A DNA stretch of 64,000 nt, taken from positions 62,001 to 126,000 of the forward strand of contig NZ_VDOR01000007.1 of NCBI RefSeq assembly GCF_007666205.1, read 5' to 3'. The notes under the pieces were generated by a model, which worked only from the letters and a program-made list of their open reading frames with translations, did no database searches and was not told where the DNA came from. Position 1 is the stretch's first letter; the number at the start of each line of letters is the position of its first letter. This document shows, one piece after another, positions 1-7,958 of the stretch. The position numbers were made by a program, and so were the translations under genes. The DNA is from Kocuria palustris. Lineage in GTDB: Bacteria; Actinomycetota; Actinomycetes; Actinomycetales; Micrococcaceae.

Positions 1-179
1 TCGGCCACCTCGGTCACGGGGACGCCCGCCTCCGCGATGCGCTCGGCCGTGGACCCGGTGGACACGAGCGAGACGCCGGCGGAGTGCAGGCCCCGGGCCA
101 GCTCCTCCAGCCCGGTCTTGTCGTAGACGGAGATCAGGGCGCGCTTCAGGGGAAGGCGGTCCTGCTGGTTCTGGCTCAC
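1..179 (-). CDS. purH: PurH, bifunctional AICAR transformylase/IMP cyclohydrolase (N-terminal part)
   Basis: Only the first 59 codons lie in the window; the gene continues past the left edge. The start is GTG at 179, preceded by a GGGAGAGA ribosome site. The visible protein begins [20 protein letters not shown] and continues into the [28 protein letters not shown] stretch typical of the MGS-like IMP cyclohydrolase domain, which closes the purine ring to IMP. The transformylase domain that formylates AICAR would follow outside the window. It is transcribed in the same direction as purN, 125 nt downstream, as in the purN-purH pairs of many actinobacteria. Cytoplasmic, last two steps of purine synthesis. 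Identification is firm although partial. Confidence 0.93.
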   Translation of the reverse strand, partial: MSQNQQDRLPLKRALISVYDKTGLEELARGLHSAGVSLVSTGSTAERIAEAGVPVTEVA

Positions 180-304
180 GGGCGGATCTCTCCCAGGTCG
201 TGGATCGGGGTCGTGGGGCTCGGCGCCGCCCGCCGGCGGCGGAGCGGGCGCCCGGCCCAGTCTAGGACCCGCCCCTGCCCGCCCGGCGCCGCCCGATGGT
301 GTGA

Positions 305-865
305 TCAGCCGCGCACCAGCTCGGCGACGGTCTCCACGAGCAGCTCCCGCTCGGCGACCTTGATCCGCTCGTGCAGCGAGCCCTCGTCGTCGTCGTCGCG
401 GACGGCCACTGCGGTCTGGGCCAGGATCCGACCCGCGTCCACCTCGGGGACCACTCTGTGGACCGTGGCGCCGGTGATCTTCACGCCGTGGGCCAGGGCG
501 TCGCGGACGCCGTGGGCTCCCGGGAACGACGGCAGCAGCGCGGGGTGGGTGTTGATCAGCCGGTCCCGGAAGGCCGCCACGAACTCCTCGTCCAGGATCC
601 GCATGAAGCCCGCCAGGATCACCAGGTCCGGCTCCCGGGCCGCGACCGCCTCCTGCAGGGCCCGGTTCCAGGACGGCCGGTCCTGGTACGAGGACGGAGC
701 CACCCGGAAGGTCTCGATGCCCGCGGCCGCGGCGCGCTCGAGACCGGTGCAGTCCTTGTCGGCGCCGACGGCCGCGATCTCGGCGGCGATCCTGCCGTCC
801 GCGACGGCGTCGATCAGGGCCTGGGCGGTGGTTCCGGAGCCGGAGACGAGGATGACGAGGCGCAT
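305..865 (-). CDS. purN: Phosphoribosylglycinamide formyltransferase PurN
   Basis: 186 residues, the normal size for PurN (GART), which transfers formyl from 10-formyl-THF to GAR in purine synthesis. The N-terminus [20 protein letters not shown] is the family GSG-(T/S)-N-like phosphate loop. The sequence [21 protein letters not shown] carries the catalytic Asn and His, and [19 protein letters not shown] carries the downstream active-site Asp. The ATG at 865 was chosen because it gives the family N-terminus; longer readings upstream are in unrelated sequence. A TAGGAT box (878-873) lies 7 nt before the start with no clear Shine-Dalgarno site, so the mRNA is probably leaderless. purH follows in the same direction. 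Confidence 0.96.
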   Translation of the reverse strand: MRLVILVSGSGTTAQALIDAVADGRIAAEIAAVGADKDCTGLERAAAAGIETFRVAPSSYQDRPSWNRALQEAVAAREPDLVILAGFMRILDEEFVAAFRDRLINTHPALLPSFPGAHGVRDALAHGVKITGATVHRVVPEVDAGRILAQTAVAVRDDDDEGSLHERIKVAERELLVETVAELVRG

Positions 866-872
866 GGCCGGA

Positions 873-878
873 ATCCTA
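873..878 (-). promoter_or_regulatory. -10 box for purN, probable leaderless start
   Basis: TAGGAT on the minus strand, 7 nt upstream of the purN ATG. The spacing puts the expected transcription start at or next to the start codon. It is one of a recurring set of TANNNT boxes at this distance in the window. Confidence 0.5.
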
Positions 879-944
879 TCGGCGCTCGCCCGCCGCGGCG
901 GCCAGCCCGGTCCGGCCCGGTGCGGCCCGCGAGCCTCCGGCCCG

Positions 945-950
945 TAGACT
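945..950 (+). promoter_or_regulatory. -10 box, probable leaderless start
   Basis: TAGACT ends 6 nt before the ATG at 957, with no ribosome-binding site between. It is divergent from the purN box, and the two start codons are only 91 bp apart. Confidence 0.5.
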
Positions 951-956
951 CGGTCC

Positions 957-1532
957 ATGAGCTCCGCACCTCCTCCCCCGAGCCCCGCGACCCGGCGACC
1001 GGAGTCGGACGGCGAGGACGGACCGGGCCGCGACCCGCAGGACCCGCGCGTGCTCAGCGGCGCCGCCGGGACCGCGCTCATCGCGCTGCTGGCCGTCGGC
1101 GCGGCCATGCTCCTGACCTCTGGCCCGCTGTGGATGACCCTGGCGGGCCTGGTCGCCGCGCTCATCGGCATGGTGCTCGCCGTGGTCGCCCTGGCACGGC
1201 TGCGCGGCGCCCCGCGCAAGGGCACGGTCATCCTGACCTCGATCATCGCGCTGATCATCGGCCTGTGGAGCCTGGTCGGGGGCGGCGCGCGGCTGCTCTT
1301 CTGGGATCAGGTCGAGAGCTACGACGCGTGCATGTCGTCGTCGGTCACGATCTCGGGCACCGCGTCCTGCCAGCAGGAGCTCGAGGACGACCTGCGCGAG
1401 TCGATCCTCCCCGGAGCGGGCTCGGGAGGCGCCGACGACTCCGGGGCCGCGGCGACCGCCGACCCGGCCGACGAGGCCTCCGCGACGGCGGGCACCGAGT
1501 CGACGGGCGACGAGCCCTCCGCCTCGTCCTGA
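957..1532 (+). CDS. Small three-helix membrane protein, unknown function
   Basis: 191 residues. A proline-rich, charged N-terminus (1-35) is followed by two close hydrophobic helices (about 38-58 and 60-82), a short basic loop RLRGAPRKG and a third helix (about 88-107). The C-terminal part holds two cysteines (DACMSSSV and TASCQQEL) and ends in an acidic Ala/Ser/Thr-rich tail. This looks like the DUF4190-type small actinobacterial membrane proteins, but I cannot name a family securely. It is inserted on the opposite strand between purN and the PerM-like gene, and is probably expressed from its own leaderless promoter. Confidence 0.75.
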   Translation: MSSAPPPPSPATRRPESDGEDGPGRDPQDPRVLSGAAGTALIALLAVGAAMLLTSGPLWMTLAGLVAALIGMVLAVVALARLRGAPRKGTVILTSIIALIIGLWSLVGGGARLLFWDQVESYDACMSSSVTISGTASCQQELEDDLRESILPGAGSGGADDSGAAATADPADEASATAGTESTGDEPSASS

Positions 1533-1548
1533 GTCGGCCCGCCGCACG

Positions 1549-1570
1549 GATCCGCCGCGCGGCGGATCCG
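1549..1570. terminator. Palindromic hairpin between convergent genes
   Basis: GGATCCGCCG and CGGCGGATCC form a perfect 10-bp inverted repeat separated by CG. It lies between the ends of the small membrane protein gene and the PerM-like gene, so it could end transcription from both sides. No T-tract. Confidence 0.5.
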
Positions 1571-1616
1571 CGCTCCGGTCGGCACCTCTCAGCCGCGCCG
1601 TCCCGCGCCGCGGCCC

Positions 1617-3209
1617 TCAGCGGTCCCGGGCGGCCTTGCGGCGGCGCCGACGGCGCTCGTCCGCGGTCTCCCTGCGCTGCAGTCGCTCCTGCCGCGCCTG
1701 CGCGCGCAGCCGACGCTGCCGCTGGATCTCCTGCCGTCGGCGGGCCTCTCGCTCGCGCTCGGCCTCGGCCCGGGAGGCGGCCTCCTGCTCGGCGCGCTCG
1801 TCGTCGGTGCGCCACAGGTCATCGCCGGGCGCCGCCGCCGGATCCTCCGCGGAGGGAGCGGAGCCGCCGGAGCGCACCGCGCGGCGGCGGTCCGTCCAGG
1901 GGCTGAGGATCAGCGCCAGGGCCGCGCCCACGGCCACCTCCGCGGCCGTCATCAGGCCGAGGGCCCACGGGAGGACGCCGACGTGGGTGAGCACGCCGAT
2001 GCCGAGGGAACCCGATGCCGCGGCCCCCAGGACCGCCGTCAGCAGCCCGGCGACGACGCCGATGAGCACCGCGGTGACCAGCACGACCAGCGGAGCGGAG
2101 ACCCGGCGGCCGGGCAGGCGCACCGCGATCCACTCCCCCAGATGGTCCTCGCCCTCGCGGGCGAACCAGTGCCCGGCCGCGAAGCCGCCGAGGACCAGCA
2201 GCAGCGGCGCCGCCAGCAGCGCCGGCGACGGATCGTGGCCCGGCAGGATCGCGAGCACCGGGAGAGCGGGGAGCACCTCCGCCTCGGTGCCCAACGGGGT
2301 GATCGAGGTGCCGTGGCCGATCTGGAACCCGGCCCCGGAGGCCCATGCCGCCGCCCACACGATCAGGTTCGGCAGCAGCGCGAAGTGCAGCAGCGCCACG
2401 GCGACGTCCCCCGCGGCGTCGGTGCCCAGGCTGCGGTGCGCCTGGAGCATCTGCCCCGCGCCCGTGACCAGCGCCGCCAGGAGGCAGATCGCCCCGGCCA
2501 GCACGGCGCACACGGCCCCGATCCCTCCGGCGCGCAGCAGCGCCCACAGGTACGAGCCTGCCCAGCGGTAGTCCTGGCGCATGCGCCGGGCCCTTGCCAC
2601 CGCCCGCTCGCCGACGAGCGCGGCGGCGGAGCCCTCCTCGGCCATCGCCCCGACGGCCACGAAGACCGCGACGATCCAGCCGCCGATCAGCACCGCCGAC
2701 AGGGCCGAGGCCGCCGAGGCCTCGGTGCGGCCGAGCAGCGCGACCGCCGCGGCCAGGACGGCGTGGGAGGCGCCCGCGGCCAGCACCGCTCCGCCGAGCC
2801 GCGCGCCGGACGGGGCGCGGCGGGCCATGCGGACTCCGCAGCGGTAGGACAGCCACGCGGTGAGGACGGTCAGGCCCAGCGGGACCAGGCTGACCACGCC
2901 GCCCTCCGGGCCGAGGCCATCGGCCGGCGGGATCAGCACATCGACCGGCACGCCGAGCGAGAGCAGCCACAGCTGCGCGCCGAGACCGGCCGCGACCGCC
3001 GCCGGCAGATGCTCGAAGCCGCCCAGGACGGTCGAGAGCACGAGCGCGATCACCGACAGCGCCAGCACCGGCAGCCCGATCCCCAGACCGGGCAGCAGAC
3101 CCCGGTGCCAGGGCACGGTCGCGGCCGGCGCCTCCTCCGGGGCCGGGCGGCGGGGGCCGGAGTCGGGCACGGAGGATGCGGAGGTCGGGGAAGCGGGTCG
3201 ATCGGTCAT
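1617..3209 (-). CDS. DUF6350 / PerM-like polytopic membrane protein
   Basis: About 530 residues. A Pro-rich cytoplasmic N-terminus (1-40) is followed by roughly ten or more hydrophobic helices (about 45-425). The C-terminus (about 450-530) is very highly charged and rich in Arg/Glu, ending in an Arg/Lys cluster, and is probably cytoplasmic and coiled-coil. The position just upstream of purN-purH matches M. tuberculosis perM (Rv0955)-purN-purH, where PerM is implicated in cell division and persistence. Function here is inferred from length, topology and synteny. The start is uncertain: ATG 3209 has no ribosome site, while GTG 3227 in the same frame has AGGAGG only 2 nt ahead. Confidence 0.8.
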   Translation of the reverse strand: MTDRPASPTSASSVPDSGPRRPAPEEAPAATVPWHRGLLPGLGIGLPVLALSVIALVLSTVLGGFEHLPAAVAAGLGAQLWLLSLGVPVDVLIPPADGLGPEGGVVSLVPLGLTVLTAWLSYRCGVRMARRAPSGARLGGAVLAAGASHAVLAAAVALLGRTEASAASALSAVLIGGWIVAVFVAVGAMAEEGSAAALVGERAVARARRMRQDYRWAGSYLWALLRAGGIGAVCAVLAGAICLLAALVTGAGQMLQAHRSLGTDAAGDVAVALLHFALLPNLIVWAAAWASGAGFQIGHGTSITPLGTEAEVLPALPVLAILPGHDPSPALLAAPLLLVLGGFAAGHWFAREGEDHLGEWIAVRLPGRRVSAPLVVLVTAVLIGVVAGLLTAVLGAAASGSLGIGVLTHVGVLPWALGLMTAAEVAVGAALALILSPWTDRRRAVRSGGSAPSAEDPAAAPGDDLWRTDDERAEQEAASRAEAEREREARRRQEIQRQRRLRAQARQERLQRRETADERRRRRRKAARDR

Positions 3210-3349
3210 CGCCGGCCATGTTCTCACGGCCTCCTGTCCGCCCCCGGTGAGACCGGCCGCACAGTCCGCGTCGCGAGTTCACACCTGCTTCACCGCCGGG
3301 CCACTGCGCGTCGGCCTCCTCAGCACCGCGGCGTAGCACGGTGGGGACC

Positions 3350-4540
3350 GTGAGAATCGCTGTCATCGCCGAACAGTTCCTGCCCCACATGAACGGGGTC
3401 ACCCACTCCGTCATCCGGGTGATCGAGCACCTGCGCTCCCGCGGCCACCACGCGATGGTCATCTGCCCGGCGGCCGATCCCCTCCAGATCACCCACACCA
3501 CGGAGACCCTCGACGGCCCCTCCATCGGGCATCCCGAGCTGGACGGGGTGGTCGTCCACCGTCTCCCGGCGGTGCCCCTGACGGGGTACTCGGACGTGCG
3601 CCTCGCCGCGGGGCCGACGGCCACGGTGCGCCGGATCCTGCGCCGACACCGCCCGGACGTCGTCCACCTGGCCTCGCCGTTCGTGCTCGGCTGGCGGGGG
3701 GTCCAGGCGGCCCACCAGCTCGGCGTGCCGTGCGCCGCCGTCTACCAGACGGAGATCCCGGGCTACGCGGGCCGCTACGGTGCTCCGTTCCTCGAGGAGC
3801 TGCTGTGGGGCCATGTGCAGACGCTGCACAATCTGGCCACGGTCACGCTGGCGCCGTCGTCCTTCGCGATCCGCCAGCTGCACGACCACGGCGTGCAGCG
3901 CGTGCACCTGTGGCGCCGCGGCGTCGACGCCGTGCGCTTCGACCCCGCCAAGCGGGACGAGGCCTGGCGCCGCGAGATCGGCGGCGGCCGGAAGCTGATC
4001 GGCTACGTCGGCCGCCTGGCCGCCGAGAAGCAGGTCGAGGACCTCGCCCGCCTCGACGCCCTGCCGGACTCCCGACTGGTGATCGTCGGCTCCGGGCCCG
4101 AGGAGGAGTCGCTGCGGCGCCGGCTGCCGAACGCGCACTTCGCGGGCTTCCAGGGCGGGGAGGATCTGGCGCGCATCATGGCCGGCCTCGACGTCTTCGT
4201 CCACCCGGGCGAGCACGAGACCTTCTGCCAGACGATCCAGGAGGCCATGGCCTCTGGCGTCCCCGTCGTGGCCACGGGCCGCGGTGGGCCGCTGGACCTG
4301 GTGGACCAGTCGCACAACGGCTGGCTGTACCGCCCCGGGGACCTCGATCAGATGCGGCACCACGTCCGGGACCTCCTGGGCGACGACGCCAAGCGCCAGG
4401 CCTTCGCCCGCGCGGCCCGGGCGACCGTGGAGACCCGCACCTGGGCGGCGATCGGCGATCAGCTGATCGGGCACTACGAGCGCGCCCGGCTCACGTCCCG
4501 GCGCCACCGCGCGGCCCGGCAGTCGCTGCGCGCGGGCTGA
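3350..4540 (+). CDS. GT4-family glycosyltransferase, MgtA/PimB-like alpha-mannosyltransferase
   Basis: About 396 residues. The start VRIAVIAEQFLPHMNGVTHSV is the hallmark opening of actinobacterial GDP-mannose-dependent alpha-mannosyltransferases. The C-terminal Rossmann domain has GYVGRLAAEKQVEDL (donor loop) and the retaining-GT4 EX7E pair within HETFCQTIQEA. The family transfers mannose from GDP-mannose to lipid acceptors at the inner membrane face (glucuronosyl-diacylglycerol for MgtA, PIMs for PimB), giving lipomannan-type glycolipids; the acceptor here is unknown. GTG 3350 gives the family start, and a GTG 9 nt upstream (3341) is possible. A strong terminator follows. Confidence 0.85.
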   Translation: MRIAVIAEQFLPHMNGVTHSVIRVIEHLRSRGHHAMVICPAADPLQITHTTETLDGPSIGHPELDGVVVHRLPAVPLTGYSDVRLAAGPTATVRRILRRHRPDVVHLASPFVLGWRGVQAAHQLGVPCAAVYQTEIPGYAGRYGAPFLEELLWGHVQTLHNLATVTLAPSSFAIRQLHDHGVQRVHLWRRGVDAVRFDPAKRDEAWRREIGGGRKLIGYVGRLAAEKQVEDLARLDALPDSRLVIVGSGPEEESLRRRLPNAHFAGFQGGEDLARIMAGLDVFVHPGEHETFCQTIQEAMASGVPVVATGRGGPLDLVDQSHNGWLYRPGDLDQMRHHVRDLLGDDAKRQAFARAARATVETRTWAAIGDQLIGHYERARLTSRRHRAARQSLRAG

Positions 4541-4577
4541 TCGCACCACCCGCCGGAGCGGCGGGCGGCGGGGCACG

Positions 4578-4613
4578 GAGGGGCCGGTGCGCGCAGGTGT
4601 GCACCGGCCCCTC
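4578..4613. terminator. Strong bidirectional terminator hairpin
   Basis: GAGGGGCCGGTGC (4578-4590) and GCACCGGCCCCTC (4601-4613) form a perfect 13-bp stem with a 10-nt loop. It lies between the convergent mannosyltransferase gene and the 1041-residue gene. Confidence 0.8.
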
Positions 4614-4670
4614 ACGGGCAGCCGGACCGTGGGGCCCGGGGCCGTGGTGCCCCCGGGCCGTCGGGCCGTC

Positions 4671-7600
4671 TCAGCCCATGAGCTTGGCGATCAGCACCTC
4701 GGCGAACTCCCGGGAGATGTCGCCGTAGTTCAGCGAGAAGTCGTCGTCCACGCGGGTGGGGATCAGCCCCGAGCACAGCACCGCGGCGCGGGCGTAGAGC
4801 CCCGGCAGCTCCGCGCCGATCGGCACGGACAGCAGCTGCAGCGACTCGTCCCACGACACCAGCGGCGTCCCGGCCTGCCGGGCGGCCAGGTGCTTGCCGA
4901 GCCCGGAGTTCACCAGGCGGCTGTGCCCCGACTCGACATCGGCCTCCGTGCGGAACCGGTAGCGCGTGCGGTGGTGGTGGTTGATCCGGAACAGCCCGGC
5001 CTGCTCGCGATCCGTCGTGGAGTGCCACGTCGCATCGGCCGGGTCGAAGCGCTCGGCGACGCCGTTGTACTGCATCTCCGCGCGCGCCAGGCCCTCCTCG
5101 ACCGAGGACAGCGGGGGCAGCGTGTCGAGCATGACCGGGCCGGCCTCGTAGACCACGTCGCACAGGCCCTCCGGCAGGTGCTCGGCCACGTCCTCCAGGG
5201 AGGCGTCCATGATCAGCGACAGCGAGTGGTCCTCCGGCGACAGCGTGACGACCGAGCCGCCGACCTTCTCCGCGGCCGTCGCGACCTGGGCCTCCTTCGC
5301 GGGGGTCCAGCCGCCGGTCAGCAGCACCGAGCCGTCGACGAGCTGGGCGAGCGCCGGCGAGCAGACCTGCCAGCGGCGCACCGTCCAGTTGGCGTCGCGG
5401 ATCGTCTCGAGGAAGCCCAGGGCGTGGAGATTGCCCACGAACCACTCCTCGAAGCGCTCGGTGTCCTCGAGCTGGCGAGCCACGATCGACAGCGACGAGC
5501 GCTTGCCGCCGCCCAGGAACGTGAGCGCGTCCCGGAAGGGGCCCCACGACGACGGGTGCTCCCCGACCTCGGGGCCGATGAACTGCAGGGAGTCCGCCGA
5601 GCCGACCTCGGAGACGGCCGAGGCCTTGGTCAGCCGGCCCGGGTAGCGCTTCTCGAGCCCGCAATCGCGGCAGCGCCCGAAGATCCACGGCGCCTTGGAC
5701 TTGGGGTCCATGGGCGGGATCACGATGCGGTGGCGGCCCGTCTCGAGGCACGAGGGCCCCTCGTGCGGCGGCAGCACGTTCTCGCGGGGCACGAGCAGCT
5801 GGCCCTCCGCCGAGTGCCACCCCGGCTGCAGGGGCAGCTCGGCATCGGTCTCGACGGGGTGGGCCTCGAGGTTGTCGAACGCGCCCTGGACGTACTCGTC
5901 GGGCAGCTCCTGCGCGGTCGCGGCCGTCACGGGCCACAGCACGTCGGAGGGCTCGTGGAGCATCTCGCCCTCGTAGCCCAGCGAGCGCTGGGTGATGTAG
6001 AAGCTCGTGTCGCGCACCTGGTACGAGATCCGCTGCTTGACGGAGCGCCCGGCCTTGAGCACCAGCACGTAGTCGTTGGGCCGCAGGCGGCCGTCGGCCC
6101 CGACCATGGGCGTGCTGCCCACGGAGATCTGGAACGGGGGCGTCCGGTTCTCCGCGAGCTTGTGCCGCTCCTGCCGGAAGGTCTCGGGGTGGCGCCATTC
6201 GACCTCGAGGGTCAGCGGCGCATCCGAGTCGGAGACCACCGTGATCTGCGGCGGTCGCTGGGTCGACCAGCGGATGACGTCGCCGGGGATCCGCAGCCCG
6301 CCGGAGAGCCGGATGGAGGGGACCAGGCGCGGGACCATGCCCGAGAAGTTGTCGTCGACGGTCAGCTCGGGGTTGCCGGCGCGCAGCACCTGGACGCCGT
6401 CGAACAGCGCCCAGCCCTCGGGCAGGCCCGCCGTGCCCGCCGGGAGGAACGTGAAGTCCGGGGAGGCCGAGTCCGCGAGGATCGCGCGCAGGGACTCGAT
6501 CATGTCCTCGTCGTCGCGGATCAGGACGCGGCACGGCCACGCGGCGGGGATGTGGTCCACGGAGATGTAGGTGTCCGAGAAGCCGTCCTTGGCGAACACG
6601 ACCACGGGCCGCGGCGAGCGCTGGAAGCTGTGCGCGCCGGCGGACAGGCGCAGCTCTCCGGCCAGCAGCGACTGCGGGTCGATGCGCGCCGAGTAGGCGG
6701 AGATGCCCAGGTAGGCGTCCCCGATGTACGACAGGAACACCGAGCGCGGCCCGGCGGTCGTCTCGAGCTCCACGTCGCGATCGGCCATGAAGCGCTTGGG
6801 CACCGCGAAGCCGAACTCGAACTGGGGATTGCCGACGTAGTCCGCCGAGTCGACCATCGTCAGCGAGGCGGAGTGCTCGCCCGGGCGGGAGGTCGCGGAG
6901 CGGCGCACGGGCACGGGGCCCCCGGCGGATTCGCGGGAGCGCTCCCAGCGCATGAGCTCGGAGCGGGCGATCTCCAGGCCCGGCTCGCGCGTGGAGGCGG
7001 TCGACCAGAGCTTCTTCATCTCGCTCGAGACGTCGGTGTCGGCCACGTCGAGCCAGAAGTCCAGGTAGATGCCGAGCTCGCCCGCCGAGAGCCCCTGGGC
7101 CATGGTCAGCTCCATGTCCTCGAACATCCGGTGCAGCTGACGCCGCTCGGACTCCCCCAGCAGCGACTGCGACAGCGCCAGGCCCACGGGGCGCTGGCTG
7201 AGGGCATCGCCCACGGGCAGCCCGATCTCGCCGTCGCGCAGCTCGAGCCAGTAGCGCACGGCGTCCCAGTAGCCCTCGGCGTCCTTCTTGAAGGACGTCT
7301 CGAGCGCCTTGGCCTGGTCCTGCCCCGCCCCCAGCAGCACGGCCAGCGGGAGGTAGAAGGCCGTGGCGGCCTTGGCTCCGGTGCGCGAGGCCAGCCGCGA
7401 GGTGTGCCGCCCGGCGACGGCGAACAGGCACAGCAGGGCCACGACGGGCGGCGGTGCGAGCTCCTCGAGCGAATCCAGCGCGCGCCGGGAGTCGCGGTAC
7501 CACAGCGTGTTCATGCGGGTGAACGTCTCGAGCATGGGGGTGCGGGACCCGTCGAGCACGAGCAGGGGGGTCACGGAGTCAGCGATCGAGCGCAGGACGG

Positions 7601-7796
7601 TCGGGCCGTCCATCTCGTGCTCGGCGCCGATCCGCGCGAGCACGGCGTCGTCGAGATCCAGGGGCACCAGCTCGCCCGCCTTGTCGGTGCCGAACAGCGC
7701 CGCGCACACGGCGTCGTTCCAGCCCAGGTACTCCACCTCCGCATCGCTGCGCGCGATCCGGTGGTCCCCGAGGCTGAGCCCTCGCGTCTGAGCCAA
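4671..7796 (-). CDS. Large protein of unknown function (1041 aa), divergent from the SNF2 ATPase
   Basis: I do not recognise this protein. The start is TTG 7796, chosen for the GGAGG site 5 nt upstream; the protein opens LAQTRGLSLGDHRIARSD. Residues about 1-300 look helical, with a hydrophobic patch near 105-150 (VALLCLFAVAGRH, AFYLPLAVLLGAG). Residues about 300-660 look rich in beta strands. One CxxC (CRDCGLEKRYPG) near residue 707, with a Cys-His stretch CLETGRHRI shortly before, could be a small zinc ribbon. The C-terminus has LLSVPIGAELPGLYARAAVLCSGLIP. No signal peptide, P-loop or known catalytic motif was found. It shares a 162-bp divergent promoter region with the SNF2 gene, so the two probably act together. 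Codon pattern resembles the neighbours. Confidence 0.85.
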   Translation of the reverse strand: MAQTRGLSLGDHRIARSDAEVEYLGWNDAVCAALFGTDKAGELVPLDLDDAVLARIGAEHEMDGPTVLRSIADSVTPLLVLDGSRTPMLETFTRMNTLWYRDSRRALDSLEELAPPPVVALLCLFAVAGRHTSRLASRTGAKAATAFYLPLAVLLGAGQDQAKALETSFKKDAEGYWDAVRYWLELRDGEIGLPVGDALSQRPVGLALSQSLLGESERRQLHRMFEDMELTMAQGLSAGELGIYLDFWLDVADTDVSSEMKKLWSTASTREPGLEIARSELMRWERSRESAGGPVPVRRSATSRPGEHSASLTMVDSADYVGNPQFEFGFAVPKRFMADRDVELETTAGPRSVFLSYIGDAYLGISAYSARIDPQSLLAGELRLSAGAHSFQRSPRPVVVFAKDGFSDTYISVDHIPAAWPCRVLIRDDEDMIESLRAILADSASPDFTFLPAGTAGLPEGWALFDGVQVLRAGNPELTVDDNFSGMVPRLVPSIRLSGGLRIPGDVIRWSTQRPPQITVVSDSDAPLTLEVEWRHPETFRQERHKLAENRTPPFQISVGSTPMVGADGRLRPNDYVLVLKAGRSVKQRISYQVRDTSFYITQRSLGYEGEMLHEPSDVLWPVTAATAQELPDEYVQGAFDNLEAHPVETDAELPLQPGWHSAEGQLLVPRENVLPPHEGPSCLETGRHRIVIPPMDPKSKAPWIFGRCRDCGLEKRYPGRLTKASAVSEVGSADSLQFIGPEVGEHPSSWGPFRDALTFLGGGKRSSLSIVARQLEDTERFEEWFVGNLHALGFLETIRDANWTVRRWQVCSPALAQLVDGSVLLTGGWTPAKEAQVATAAEKVGGSVVTLSPEDHSLSLIMDASLEDVAEHLPEGLCDVVYEAGPVMLDTLPPLSSVEEGLARAEMQYNGVAERFDPADATWHSTTDREQAGLFRINHHHRTRYRFRTEADVESGHSRLVNSGLGKHLAARQAGTPLVSWDESLQLLSVPIGAELPGLYARAAVLCSGLIPTRVDDDFSLNYGDISREFAEVLIAKLMG

Positions 7797-7958
7797 CTGC
7801 TCCTCCGTTTCGCGGCTCTCGTGGAGCCGTCGTCCTGATCCGGTGCCGCTCGGCCGCGATCCGCAGCCGACGCGCTCTGCCCATCGACGCCGCCCGATCG
7901 GATGGGACCGGGCAGCAGATGCCATTGTAGGCGCCGCGCGCCGCGTAGGATCGGTCGG
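7797..7958. promoter_or_regulatory. Divergent promoter region between the 1041-aa gene and the SNF2 gene
   Basis: 162 bp separate the two start codons. On the + strand TAGGAT (7946-7951) lies 7 nt before the SNF2 ATG and is a good -10 box for a leaderless message. On the minus strand only the GGAGG site of the TTG start is clear. No obvious operator repeat was seen. Confidence 0.5.

Noticed and set aside
3219..3227. Alternative starts of the DUF6350 gene at ATG 3219 or GTG 3227
   Set aside because: ATG 3219 is in another frame despite good spacing to AGGAGG. GTG 3227 has the site only 2 nt ahead. ATG 3209 was kept, with the doubt noted.
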